64,000 nucleotides of DNA, taken from contig CM019067.1 of the NCBI GenBank assembly GCA_009667805.1, forward strand, positions 242,021,721-242,085,720. Direction: 5' to 3'. Shown one piece after another: positions 1 through 11,680 of this stretch. The translations under genes were made by a program, and so were the position numbers. The first letter of the stretch is position 1, and every line of letters begins with the position of its first letter. A model generated the notes under the pieces. It had not been told where the DNA came from. It saw only the letters and a list, made by a program, of their open reading frames with translations, and did no database searches. This DNA comes from Leptobrachium leishanense. Taxonomy: Eukaryota; Chordata; Amphibia; Anura; Megophryidae.

Positions 1-892
1 TCCTTAAAGCTTTGATACGGTTATATTTGATACTATATTTTAGAGAGGTACACTGATAAAGACTATGGTGAAAATGTCATAACACGATTAACTTTACAAC
101 AGGATTTACAAATCGTTCATCGGTAAGTATGGTCTAATAATAGCATAAATCAAGATGGAAAATGGCTAAGAATGGCAACATTTTGAAATATAGAATTATG
201 TAAATGTATTACGTATCACATAATTACTGATATTTAAAATGAAAAAAGAAACCCACTGCTTCGAGTGCTTTGGGTTTATCTGCTGTGGAACATAAAAAAA
301 TTGTAGTCCACGCGTTTATGATTATTCTTAACTCACGGACTAATTTACTATCTGTATGTTAACAAATTCCATTATGATCTTTTTCTATCAGAGTATGGAT
401 GATGATTTCTAGTAGAAAATAAGTCATCTTCCAACAATGATATACTATATTCATTCATCTATAACAACAAGGATTGCTTCTTCCTTTGTTACTAGCGACC
501 ATGTGATACCAGCCTTCTAGTGAAATCTCTAATTAAATCAGATGACTGCCTGCTACACTAATTAAGTACCAGAATTTAATTTGATTTCTATTCAGACCTT
601 GAAGCATTTCTTACTCTACATAACTACACAGAGAAAGGGCTGAAAACGCATCTTTAAATTATACATGCTAGAAAAAGTTAAAATTGCTAGAAAGGCATCT
701 AAAAAATATATCAAAACCTTGATGATCTGTTAAATTAGGGGTCAGTGTGAATTCTAAACGAATGTAGGAATTTCCTTAGATTGTTGACCAATTTTTGGCG
801 ATTTCTTCAATTTAGGCATTGTTATTTATATCAAAATTACAAGCAATTTGTGTGTTAGCGAATCATCTCATGCAGGAAACTCAGAAAATCAA
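1..892. other. AT-rich sequence, no recognised feature
   Basis: No long open frame, no terminal inverted repeat and no similarity to other parts of the window was seen. It is the left flank of the hAT element that begins at 901. Confidence 0.5.
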
Positions 893-988
893 CAAAACAA
901 TAGACATGTGCACAGCACAAAATTTCGTTTTGAACTAATGGATTAGTCCTAAAATGCAATTTATTTAGTTGCTAAAGAAATTCGTTTT

Positions 989-2826
989 TTTTTTTTTTTT
1001 TTTGTATTTAAAGTTTTTTTATTTTGAAACAGGCATCAAAACAATCATAAAGAAAATGGCCTCGCAGGACCAGAGCTAGTCATCTGTAAATAGAATGGCC
1101 GCACAGGGCCATACTTAGTCAATTTGAATAGTATATAGAGACTTGAAAGTTAGGAATAGAGAAAATAAGAGAAATATCACAGAGATCATCTTAAGACTGC
1201 TTGAAAATGGAATAAAGGATAAACAGCGATTACTCCGCAATAGTTAGAAATGGAAAATCAGCAAAATGTCAAAAAACGGGAGAGGGGTATAACAAAAAGA
1301 CATCAAAAATACTTCAGATAATAAAAGCAGAAAGTCTCATATATGTCCCCTGCCGGGGGAATGTCATCGGGAAAAAAGAAATACAATAAAGTCTGAAGCG
1401 TCTCTGAATTAAGTGGGGGGAGGGGGAGAACAACAGTGAGAGAACATCAATTTGGCATCAAATAATTAAATGGGGAAAAAATACGGCCCTGCTGTCAGCC
1501 AGTGTCTCGAAACTGCCCGGGCAGTGGGGTAGACAGGGTAACATCTCAATCATATGTAGGACATAAAACAGGTATAAGAAACACATATGGGGTGGGGGGG
1601 GGTCTTCGCAGAAAAGAAAGAGAAAAAAGAAAAAAAAAAAAAAAGGTGTCAAGCGATCAAAAATAAAATGAGGGGGTAGCAATAATAAAGAGAAAATTAC
1701 TCAAAGTAAAAGGAGAATAAAGACTCTGCTAGGATGTCCCCAGCCGGGACATACATATCACAAAAAGGGCCCAAAAAAAAAAAAAAAATAATAAGGTGAA
1801 AAGTCCTCACAAAAGATATGCTTAAAGGAAAAAATAACATCAAAAAGGGTGAAACTGCTTCTGGGGTAATATTTTCATCCATTGTCTCTGAATGGTCTTC
1901 GCTGTAACACAGGTAAGGTCACAGCATAAAGGCCAGGTTGGTCAGCATAGGTGCACCCGGATATGGAGAACGAAATCCGCGCTGCATACAAGCCCACGTG
2001 GCAGACAAGAAGGGCAACCAGTCCCTGGGCCTTCCCGGCGGCCGCACTGCCAGACCTTGGCCAACGCTGCCTCTCACCAGCACCAGGCCCAACAGTCTCT
2101 GCCGGCGCCCTCAGCACGGCTTCTGGGGAAGGCTCCCCCCGCAGACATCACCTCCTCTGTCAGGGTAGCTCCGTCGTCACGCGCCAGACTGTCGACCACG
2201 CTTCCCATCAAACACGGAGAAGACAGGCGCAGCCCACAATCCATGCCTCCTGGTCCAGCACTCCGTCTGTCAGTACCGTTCACCAGATGACCGCTAGGTT
2301 GAGTGTCCCCCGGTACCTCATCTGTTGGGCTCTCAGTCACCCGACCGACTCCCAGCATCACCATCAGTCGCCGCCATGAATCAGGAACGAGCGGATGCTC
2401 CCCTCCACCCGGCGACCGTTCAAGACATGCCTCGAGGGCCGAAAACAGAGCTTCCATGCCACTGGTGGGTGCGTGGGGCCCCACATTGTGCGCCTCTGAT
2501 GGCAGGGGGACACCGCAACAAGTCATCAAGGGATCTGGAGGTCCCAGGAGGGACGAGGAGCGAGGCTGCCAGGCTTCAAAAGGTAGGCCTCAAAATGGCC
2601 GACGGCCGTTCGATGCTGAAGGGTCTCCACAAAATGAAAAGTCAGCTGTGCCTCGGCGAGGGGGGCTAAAACGGGCCCCAAAGCAATCCCCGCAATGGCC
2701 AGCCGCACAGGGTCTTCAATGTTGGGCAGATCCGCAGAAAAAGACAACATAAAAACCTCACCATAGGATAATCCCAGAGAGCTCCACAGAGACACGTCTG
2801 CTCCCATGCAGAGCTGGCCACGCCCC
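989..2826 (-). mobile_element. L1-like retrotransposon, internally deleted, both ends kept
   Basis: On the minus strand the element starts at 2826 with GGGGCGTGGCCAGC followed by GGGAGCAGACGTGT. It ends with an AATAAA-like signal and a poly(A) run, seen as T-run 985-1003 on the plus strand. A 14-bp TSD, AAGAAATTCGTTTT, flanks it at 975-988 and 2827-2840. The 5' part (about 1890-2826) is GC-rich and the 3' part is A/T-rich with G-runs. Open frames in the GC-rich part show no recognisable ORF1 or RT motif, so this looks like joined 5' and 3' ends of a longer element. The copy at 16805-18813 has the same start and end. Confidence 0.75.
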
Positions 2827-2917
2827 AAGAAATTCGTTTTCAGTTCTTTAGTATGAAAAGTAATTTCGTTCATCCGAAAACCAGTGGATACAATTACTAT
2901 TGTAGTGGTGGCTCCTC

Positions 2918-3302
2918 AGAGGGCTGAGATCGCTGCTTGTTACACAATGTGGGCCATATTACATAGTTGGCGCTAACTTAACCAGAGCTGTTGTAACCTT
3001 CCCAGAGCCATTATAGCCTATGGAGGTTTTCAGTTTACAACAGCTCTGGTTAAGTTAGCACCAACATTGTAATACTGCCCCGTGTCAGGCAAAGCTGTTA
3101 CAGTAACTGACTGCTGCTCATCACAGCGCTCAGAGTTTCTGTAAAACTAGTAAATAATATTTTTATATATAAGAGGTTAGAACAATATTATTTCCTTGTT
3201 GTACTGAAACTCTGAGCGCTGTTACAGTCAGTTACTGTAACAACTGAGCCTGATACATTGTACTGAGAGATAATGTAACAAGCAGCCGATCTCAGCGCTC
3301 AC
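2918..3302. repeat. Foldback (palindromic) repeat
   Basis: Outer arms around 2925-2946 (GAGATCGCTGCTTGTTACA) and 3273-3298 (TGTAACAAGCAGC) are inverted copies. Inner arms around 3087-3142 and 3205-3245 are also inverted copies, with GCGCTCAGAGTTT pairing to AAACTCTGAGCGC. The left arm is interrupted by the TIR element at 2951-3080. No TSD was identified. Confidence 0.6.
2951..3080. mobile_element. 130-bp palindromic MITE (GGGCCATATTACA ends)
   Basis: The termini pair over roughly 45 bp: GGGCCATATTACA at the left and TGTAATACTGCCC at the right, extending through AACTTAACCAGAGCTGTTGTAA and its complement. It sits inside the left arm of the foldback repeat. The same terminal style (GGGCNNTATTACA) marks the larger elements at 26340, 30553, 47520 and 58575. 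The TSD is unclear. Confidence 0.6.
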
Positions 3303-3344
3303 AGCCACTGGATTTAAAGGGCTAAAAGAAAAAAAAAAAGGTTC

Positions 3345-3580
3345 ATCTCTGTATAATGTTTAGAACATCCTCCTGCATTAATTAATACCCCTCTTTGTAT
3401 AATGTAGATAACATCCTCCTGCATTAATGTCCCTCTCTGTATAGAACATTCTCCTCAATTTATACCTTTCTCTGTATAATGTATATAACATCCTCCTGCA
3501 TTAATACCCCTCTCTGTATAATGTATAGAACATACTCCTGCATTAATTAATGCCACTCTCTGTATAGAACATCCTACTGC
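3345..3580 (+). repeat. Minisatellite, about six copies of a 42-58 bp unit
   Basis: The phrases CTCTCTGTATAATGTA, GAACATCCTCCTGCATTAAT and CCCCTCTCTGTA recur about six times with small internal deletions. A short open frame on the minus strand inside it is a by-product of the repeat. Confidence 0.75.
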
Positions 3581-3825
3581 ATTGGCATGTGGAGGGTGCA
3601 GAACTTCGGATGTTGCGATGTTGCGATCTTCATTGCTGGTCTCCTTCACTCAATGTAATATCACAAAAAGGACTGAAACTAAAATGTAGTGCATTTTGTT
3701 TTAGTTTCTTTCGTTTTTTGTACTGAGCAGTTTCGTTTCTCTTGAGTCATCCGAAAACTAAATTATCCCAAAATTCGGACTAAATCGTTTTAGTACTAAA
3801 ACGAATGCACATGTCTACAAAACAA

Positions 3826-6800
3826 TATGCAGAATGGATCAATCTATGCATCCAGAGAATACACATGGGAAATCTGGTCTAAATGAGAGTAGAAAATCAA
3901 CTGGATTAAGAACGGGCTACAGTAAGAATGAGAAATAAAATTTCTAATCAGAAAAACGCCATACAACTGTTCATCTGCTCAAAACCTGGTTATTTACTTT
4001 TGCCTTTGCATCTATATTCTTAATACGTAGGGTTCAATTTTATTCAATCGGTCGATTTTTGGGAAGAAAATATCAGCCGTTTGTGGTCAATGTTTTTTTT
4101 TTTTTTTAAATATTGGCTAATTCAATTGAAAAAAAATTGTCCCGAACCAATACTCTGAAAAATAAGTGGCCAGAAAAACACCTGAAAATACAATATGGCT
4201 TTCACTTTACTTTCAGGTCTTTGAGTTCATGCTCAAGATTTGCCAGTCTGCATCCTTCTATATGGTCCTCACCAAGGAGCATTTTTTTCTTGGCGACTGT
4301 GATCATTATTCTGGGTGAGTTCTGCTTTGAATATACATGTATATATTTTTTGTGTATTCTTAGTTTGCTGATCAGAATTTACTTTTCGAAGAATATACGC
4401 TCTTCTGTACTTAGTTGCACCCTCCGTTAATGGCTTGTGATAGTGTATCTCTTTTATTATCTTGCGGTAGTAGGTACCCTAAAGCTTTTCATTATTGTGT
4501 AATTAAGAGTTTACCTGTGGTCTGACAAATGACTTAACTGCTTTTTAAAGCAGCGCGCCTATTAAGAGCCGGTACCACTCCTTTCACGTTTGTTGGATCA
4601 TTTGTGGTTTCTTCTTTACTGTATCCATGCTTTGATTTTTACTATTTAACTCGTTAGGCCTATCATGGATAGGATCTGGATGACTTGAAATGCGTTTGAG
4701 GGTGGGGCTTTGGACTTGTAGTTTCAATTGCCGTTGTGCCAGATGGCTAGTCCGGGCCTCGACCTAACATTACCATATTTATACGGCTTCATTGGTGATC
4801 TATAGGACCAATGCAGGAGCAGGCAGTGGCTGCTGGTGACATTTCAAGTTGGTGGGGCGCCAGACAAGAAACATAATTTTTTTAATCAAAAATAGGAATA
4901 TGTCTATATGGCACTTCTACCTCCAAAATATGTGCACAATCCCATATATAGGGGGATAAACCTTATTTACATATTACTATTAAGGAGGAAAATAAAATGC
5001 ACATAAATTCAATGATTACAAGTGTAATCCAGAATTCATCCACAAGATGTATTCATAAAACATTATTCAGCACAAAAAAAATCTAAAAGTGAAAAAAAGT
5101 GATTTTATTATTATTTGAATAAAAAAAATATGGAAGCCTGATCCTACCCATTTTATTCTGAGTAAACAAAACTTCAGTGTATGAAAGAAAAGATCCTGTA
5201 GTCTTTACTATTGCTATTTAGCACATTAAGGCAACTACGGCTGGCATTTTCCCTCATTAAGGGGTTAAGTCAGGTACCAGGGGTGTGCAGAAGATAAAAT
5301 CTACATTCAAACCTCAGACTAGCTTGCTATGGTTGGGTTTCTTTGACACCCATCAAAGTGTAAATAGCCAGCAGCAGGGGGCTTATTAACAGCTGAGGTC
5401 GGAGATTGCCTAGATTTCCCATAGAGTCCTTACCAATTTTCGGGACACAGGTCTATGACAAATAATCACATTAAGTTTCTTTTCTTAAAATTTTACTCTA
5501 CCTAGCAAACGTTGAGACAACGACACTGCTTAAAAGGGACATAACATATTTTATCAATCAGGCACATGTTAAATGACAAAAAAGACCAAGAAAAAAAATT
5601 ATATAGTTTAATTTTTTTTATTGCAAACAAAATGGTAGGGCACTGCCTCATCTGCCCTATGGACGAGCCTCCACTGGGAGCAGGGGATGCAATGAATGAC
5701 ATATTAAATATATACCTTGTTTGATACATAGCATATATCAGCTATAATCGTCCATATGTCCTTGCTTTGTTATGGTTTGGTTATCCAGTGGAAATGAATA
5801 CTCAGCTAACTCTGCCAGCTTTTGACAGAGACATAAACTGTCATAATTAGCCAATTTTGTTTTGTTTATTTGTTTGTACTGAAATGTCAAGATTTTTTAA
5901 AATTATTTTTCTTGGCAGCCCTCTACATAGTATCTGGCTGCAAATCAAAATTGCATATTTCCCCCAATCAAAAATGGCTACCATGGCTGGTTCAACATGT
6001 TTAGCTATTTTTATTGTTGTCATCTTAAATCAGCAATATTTGACAATTACGAAACAGGGCAATTCTAGACCTGATCCAAGCATCCACTGAATGCACTTGG
6101 TAATGCTGCTGAATCTGCTGTCCCAAACTTCCATGTTAAAGTCACATTTTACTCTGTTCCCTGACTGTGTACATGTCATTCACTGACGGTCTCTGCAGTA
6201 ATATTCAAATTCTTCTTCTTTCCAAATCATTACGTTTTTTTTCAATATACTTATTTTTCTGTTAGTTTTTAATATGCTCCCTATCTTTTTGATTGCTGGA
6301 TGTCCCTGATTGTGGTTTTATTATACTTACAGGCCCCAACTTTGCTATTTTATTTTGTTTGTGCAGCCAAATTAATTTGTTTATTTGACATTACGATTTA
6401 CCTCGGTCTCTGAAATTTACTTTTTAATCAAGGAATGGTAGAGAAGCAACAAAAATAACTACATTTCAAAATATACATTATGTCTAAAGCTGGCCAAAGA
6501 GTCGCCGAAAAAAATAATTCAATATTTAAATTTTTTTCCTAAAATTTGCAATTCCAATATTTAACTTCAATATCTGGATAAGTGAAAACCAGATAGACTT
6601 AGCCACTATTAGGAGATGAATATTTCCATCGGATTTCAGCAGCAAATCCTTTGACAGCTACCATAACAAAATGACATCAAGGTTTCCCCTCTGCAACTAA
6701 TCCTTTCTGCTAAGGAATCATCTTTCTTCTGGAGAGTTTTGACTGCAGAAACTCTGTTTACCCTGAGTTTCTCTATTGTCACATACCTAACATGACGGAT

Positions 6801-7416
6801 ACATCCAAAAATGTATGATTTAACCACTGCTCCTTTACCACTTGTTTCTAACGGTCTGAACCGAGCCCAAGCCATTCAACGACTTGCATATCTCTGGATA
6901 GAGAAAACGGATTTAGTATATGTTAAATTTTGCTGACAATCACTAAAACTCTTTCCCCCAAGCTTTAGAAGGGTATACTGTATCATTTCCATTGTTTGTA
7001 TTGTTACTCAACACAAACATTAAACTGATGTGATGGTATCCAAGGGTTTCTGAAGTTCAACATTCCTCAGCACAGCCTACATTTAGTATGACACTGCTCA
7101 TAGTCAACGTTAAAAAGGATACTCTAGCCATCATGACCTTTACATTTGCTAAATGCACTTACTCCCCCATCCCCTCGCCTCCCCATCAGGTGTCCAGGTA
7201 TTTCCCATCAACCAGAAAGCTGTCAGTCTTCTGGGATTTAGGTTACGAATGCACAACGCAGCACATTTTTGACTAGTAAATGCTTTTCGATGCAGTAGCA
7301 TTGAGAGGGATTGGAAACCTGGCACTGGAGAAAAAGGGTAGTAATAATTTACTTAACATGATTTAAGATTAAAATGGGAGGCGGTATATTGAATCTTCCA
7401 CTCCCACCTCCCCATT
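3826..7416. other. Mostly unique AT-rich DNA
   Basis: Only short random open frames are present. Homopolymer runs occur near 4091-4110 and 5585-5620. I recognised no repeat family, RNA gene or exon here. Confidence 0.4.
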
Positions 7417-7419
7417 TTA

Positions 7420-7821
7420 GGCTGGGGTCAGACGAACGCAGTGTGAACGTGCGTTTAGCCGCACTTGATTACGGCCGTGGTAGCAGCAAATGACGTCCAA
7501 TGGCAGCCAACATACAAAGTACGGCCGCACGAAAGTTCAGCCGCGCAACGCATGTGAATGCGTTTTTTCTATAATGTCGAACCGCTAGTACTGACGCACA
7601 GAGTGCGATGCGTCGGCATAGCGGCGTGTGTGCGTGATTAGGAGACGTCAGACAATGCACATGTCCGGCCAACATCATGTCCATTTGTTTTTAATAGCTC
7701 TGTCAAAAATCAAGGCCGTAATTGCGCACCGTATGACCACTATAGCGTCTTTCGTCAAAAAGTGCGTCCAGACGCACTTTTTGACGGTAGACGTGAAAAA
7801 TGCATTAGTCTGACCCTAGTC
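7420..7821. mobile_element. TIR MITE with GGCTGGGGTCAGACGAACGC ends (TTA target)
   Basis: The left end GGCTGGGGTCAGACGAACGC follows TTA (7417-7419). The right end TGCATTAGTCTGACCCTAGTC is an imperfect inverted copy followed by TCA, a possibly decayed TTA. The inside is rich in CGCA/TGCG. Better preserved relatives are at 45630-45881 and 62247-62709. A 3-bp TWA target fits PIF/Harbinger-type transposition. Confidence 0.6.
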
Positions 7822-8030
7822 TCAAGCCTAGGGGTTCCAAAATTTTTTGGTCATGTCCTTTTTAAACCTATAAAATATCTGATACCCCGTCCCACACCAG
7901 CCTAACAAATTATTTCACTGAAAAAATTGTGTTCTCATTTTCTTTTTCTACTAAACTACTGCGCCCCCATTAAGACACCTGTGCACGCCTTGGTGGGATG
8001 CCCCCTTGTTTGACAACCATTACCCCAGAG

Positions 8031-8214
8031 CAGGGTTTCCTAACCCTTTCCTCATGGAGCCTCAAACAGGCCAGATTTTAAAAATTACCTCATGGAAATG
8101 CAAATTGAATTCTGCAATCACTGAGCAGCAAATCATATCACCTGTGCTGTGCTTCAGATATCTGGAAAACCGGGCCTGGCAGGGGGACATGAGGAGCAGA
8201 ATTGGGAACCACTG
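8031..8214. mobile_element. 184-bp hAT MITE (CAGGGTTTCCTAACCC ends)
   Basis: Starts CAGGGTTTCCTAACCC and ends GGGAACCACTG. The flanking 8-mers CCCCAGAG (8023-8030) and CCCTAGAG (8215-8222) match at 7 of 8 positions. It shares a long internal block, including CACTGAGCAGCAAATCATAT and GTGCTTCAGATATC, with the 182-bp copy at 13746-13927. Confidence 0.75.
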
Positions 8215-8222
8215 CCCTAGAG

Positions 8223-8835
8223 TGTTACTTTTATATCCCCTGGTATACCTTATGGTGCAATTTCGGGGCCATTCGGCTATTCAAAAAGATGGCAATTCGC
8301 CAGATATTGGTGAATTGCCAGAAAAATAAGGTGACTTTCGGAGGGAGTGAACTCTACCATAGAGAAGTAATGGCTAATCTATTCAGAGAACACTGAACAG
8401 CACCGACATGTCAGTGAAATGCCCTGATTTTGGTGGTTTCAACCAAGAGGTTTAAGCAGGAGAATCCCAATTATAATTCAGTTTTTTTTACATGGTGTGT
8501 TTTTTTTAAATTCTGTTAAAGTCCTTTTTATTGTTATTCGTAGGAGCTTATATATTATTTCCAGGCCATTTTATGCACTAGCTGTGGCGGCTGGTAGGAG
8601 GTCTGTTTGAAGGGTCGTTGTCGGTTTGAGGATCGATTTGGCGGTCTGTTTGGCCGGTCGTTAACCTTTTTCGGCAAGTTTGCTGCTGCGTTTGGCTGTT
8701 TTTGAATTGATTCGGCGGTTTTGCAGCAGTTTGAGGATGCATTCGACAGTTGATTCACCGCACTTCTGGGACCCTGTGGCGAATGCTGAATTCACAGAAT
8801 ATCGGTGACATTTTGGTGCTCTCTGAATAACCCCT
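8223..8835 (+). mobile_element. Foldback element of the GGGTTATTCA family, left end damaged
   Basis: The right end CTCTGAATAACCCCT (to 8835) matches the family terminus. GCCATTCGGCTATTCA near 8269, the hairpin GGCAATTCGCCA/TGGTGAATTGCC and CTATTCAGAGAACACTGAACAGC near 8380 match the 54144 copy. The outermost left terminus is not recognisable next to the hAT MITE. A GGTTTGAGG/GTTTGGC-rich section lies around 8590-8760. Confidence 0.55.
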
Positions 8836-9118
8836 TTAGTAGAGAGAATGATACATGCTGTCACTATCTGAGGAACAGGAACATGCATAGATGAGCCAGA
8901 AAGACAAGCATTCAGGGAAGACGGTTGAACATTATTGTTGAGGTGCAGGAGGAAAAACCAAAACAATCAGTAAAATATGCACATATTTCACACAATGTAG
9001 TGTGTGAAAGAGGCGAATTGGACAGGACGTAGAGTTGAAAGATAAAGAACAGATACACAGGTCCATGGCAAAATAGCTTTCCAATTTTGAAGACAAGACC
9101 TTTGTGATTTAATCAAAC

Positions 9119-9181
9119 TTACATAGTTACATGGCTGAAAAAAGACGTGTCCATCAGGTTCAGCCTTTGCACACATCACCA
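9119..9181 (-). mobile_element. CR1 LINE 3' end, severely 5'-truncated
   Basis: TTACATAGTTACATGGCTGAA followed by GACGTGTCCATCAGGTTCAGCC and ACACATCACC is the inverted form of the CR1 3' tail at 22690-22800. Only the last 60 or so bases are present. Confidence 0.7.
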
Positions 9182-10658
9182 ATGTGATAAGAAATTGGGC
9201 ATAAACTCTAATCTTTCACCCAAAGCCAGAGTGGTTTTATAGGGTTATTGTGTTACATTCTCTATGGCCTATGTCTTCTTTCACAAATCAAAAGAATAAC
9301 AGAGCCTATAATCTGATAGCACGCTGTTGAAAGCTTCTTTGCAGTTATAAAACCAATCTGACATTTTTTTGGACCCTCTCTACGACAGTTTTTAGGTTTC
9401 CTTTCTTAGTTAAAAGCATATGTAATAGCCAGTAGTCATTTCCATTTATTTAGCTTTTTAAGAAATGCCTGAATAAGGAGGTAGGTTGGAGGAAATTTTT
9501 CGTATAGGGATGGGAACTAGCTGACATACGCGACTCAATTTTAGCACAACGGTATTGCAGATGCTGAAAATAATCTGAAGGGAGAGGGTTCCATCTCTTC
9601 TGCTAATGCTTCAACGTTCCTTTTTAAGATACATTAGGTTAGACGGCCTTTACCTTGCTTCTTCAACAACTATTCTTTGAACAATGCTTCAATGTTCAAT
9701 GTGTTTCCTAGACATCACATGTTTTTCTTGTTTTCTAGTATTTACAACATTAAAGCTCGTTAATTAGTTTCTAGCAAATGCATTCTATTTATTGACTCTA
9801 CGCAAGGGAAAGGGAAACGGCGGAGGAGAAGACCCCATTAGCACTTAAAACCGATCTTGGTTATACTCCAGTAATGGAACATGATGGCTTTGCAAAGGTT
9901 ATGCTCATTTTCAGTATCCCATTTTCAAGGCATTTAAACATTCATATAGTAAAGTCAATATACGAGCTAGAAAATGAGCTGCAGAAAACTACGTGACACA
10001 TAATCACTGATCTAATAGCAAGCTTTATGTTCCTTGGATTTTTCTAATTGTTGATTTGTCAATCTTTTGTATTAATACACATTTCATGTTTAATAGAAAG
10101 TGAATTATTTTATCATTTTGGATTGATGTTAGAGAAAAGAAGATAATTAATCATTGTAGTAACACAGTGTGTCAATGCAATAAAAGCATGCATCCTTTAT
10201 TACTGAATGTTGATTGATGATAGCAGTTAGTGATGATCGTATGACCAGGACAGGTTTTTCCATTAGTGATGCTTATGAATGTTTTCTTAGAATGAACGTT
10301 AAGTCTAATTATTTCCTTTTAGCTAGAAAAGTATGAACTGCTGTATTTTACTGGGATACACAATGAACGCCTCTACTGATAAAAAATTGGCTGCTATCTG
10401 TTCCCAGGGACAGATATACCCGATTCTTTTTTTAAATCAGGTAGTGTTATTCTGATCTCCACTAATTAGTACACAATGGGCCACATTCCCACCAAATAAC
10501 TAGCGGGTTGTTAGTGTTTAGCCAGGCTGTAGATCTTGTATAGGAAGCCTTAATTTGCTGGCAGCAGGAAAATAGTGAGCGATTCCAAGGACACTTGTTA
10601 TTCCCACCTTGAGTAAGCATTTAAAAACTACTTTCTGAAATCACTGGTCTACATGTAA
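9182..10658. other. Unique AT-rich DNA, no feature recognised
   Basis: No terminal repeats, no long open frame and no similarity to other repeats in the window. Moderately rich in TAAT motifs. Could include non-coding conserved sequence, but that needs a cross-species alignment. Confidence 0.35.
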
Positions 10659-11056
10659 TTCTGAACCAGGGGCGGACTGACCCGTCGGGCACTGCCCGAG
10701 GGCCTGCGGGTTGGTAGGAACCTGGTTTTGGCCAGGCACAGTGAGTGGGCCCCGCCGGTTTTCAGATCCTGAATGATCCCTGAATCATGATCCGATAACC
10801 CGATTGATCAGCTGCCAGCCTGCCTGTGTCTGCCATAGGTGGCCCTGCCGCTGCGGTGCACTCTGTAATCACCGCAGCGTGCCTGCCTCAGACTCCCACA
10901 AACCACGCTCTTACCACACTGTATCAGCTCCGCCCCCTCACGTGATGCATGCAGGGCACGCAGAGGTCGGGTAAACATGGAGCAGGGAGGGGAGGTCCAG
11001 CGGAGCCAGTCAGCCTGAGACGCCGGCTGGGAGTAAAAAGAAGATTTGTTTCAATA

Positions 11057-11346
11057 GTGCCTGCCATTAAAAATTTATATGCTGGGTGGGGGGAGGGAGG
11101 GGGTTAATAAACTGAAAACTGAGTGCCATTAATAATTTATATGCTGGGTGGGGGGAGGGAGGGGGTTAATAAACTATTGAAAACTGAGTCCCTGCCATTA
11201 ATAAGTTATATGCTGGGTGGGGTGGGAGGGGTTAATAAACTGAAAACGGAGTGCCTGCCATTAATAATTTGTATGCTGGGAGGGGTTACTAAATGGAGTG
11301 TCTGCCATTGATAATTGATATGCTCGGAGGGGGTTAATAAACTGTC
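11057..11346 (+). repeat. Tandem array, five copies of a 50-66 bp unit
   Basis: Each unit contains TGCCATTAATAATTTATATG, a G-rich run (GCTGGGTGGGGGGAGGG) and GGTTAATAAACTGAAAACTG. Later units lose part of the G-run. The array lies inside the hAT element, so the frames read across it are not genes. Confidence 0.85.
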
Positions 11347-11352
11347 TGCCCA

Positions 11353-11500
11353 TGTACACCGCACATTACAGTGAGGTTTATTGCTGTGGTGCTCTGTTAC
11401 GCTCTTTACACAGTGCACATTAGAGTGAGGTTTATTGCTGTGGTGCTCTGTGATATGCTTATACACACCGCACATTACAGTGAGGTTTATTGCTGTGGGG
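11353..11500 (+). repeat. Three tandem copies of the shared hAT module
   Basis: The phrases CACATTACAGTGAGG, TTTATTGCTGTGGTGCTCTG and ATATGCTTATACAC are repeated. The same module lies inside hAT elements at about 23573, 27908, 46993 (inverted) and 56556 (inverted, amplified), with a fragment at 61110. Confidence 0.8.
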
Positions 11501-11680
11501 CTAGATTATTCATGAACTAGTGAATATAGTAATAAATGGTGTAGAGAAATAAATGCTATAACACAAATGTAGGTGGAGCTTAATGGGGGTGTGGTTTGTG
11601 GGTGGGTGTGGCACAAGGGGCCCCATGATTTTCTATTGCCCGGGGGCCCCATGAGTTGTCAGTCCGCCCCTGTTCTGAAC

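Larger units (their letters stand above)
901..3817. mobile_element. hAT-type non-autonomous element, heavily interrupted
   Basis: The ends are inverted copies (TAGACATGTGCA at the left, TGCACATGTCTA at the right) and are flanked by a perfect 8-bp direct repeat CAAAACAA at 893-900 and 3818-3825. An 8-bp TSD is the hAT signature. Subterminal sequence rich in TTTCGTTTT/AAAACGAA occurs at both ends. No transposase frame remains. The element was later split by an L1-like retrotransposon (989-2826) and carries a foldback repeat (2918-3302) and a minisatellite (3345-3580). The element at 40064-40642 has related ends. Confidence 0.8.
10667..11672. mobile_element. hAT non-autonomous element (CAGGGGCGGACTGAC ends)
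   Basis: Starts CAGGGGCGGACTGAC and ends GTCAGTCCGCCCCTG. A perfect 8-bp TSD, TTCTGAAC, is at 10659-10666 and 11673-11680. No transposase frame is present. The inside holds a GC-rich left part, a five-copy tandem array (11057-11346) and three copies of a module (11353-11500) that also occurs in other hAT elements of this window. Confidence 0.88.

Noticed and set aside
2074..2529. GC-rich 151-codon frame on the minus strand as a host or LINE gene
   Set aside because: No recognisable motif. It lies in the GC-rich 5' part of an L1-like element, where frames stay open by composition. A degenerate ORF1 cannot be excluded.
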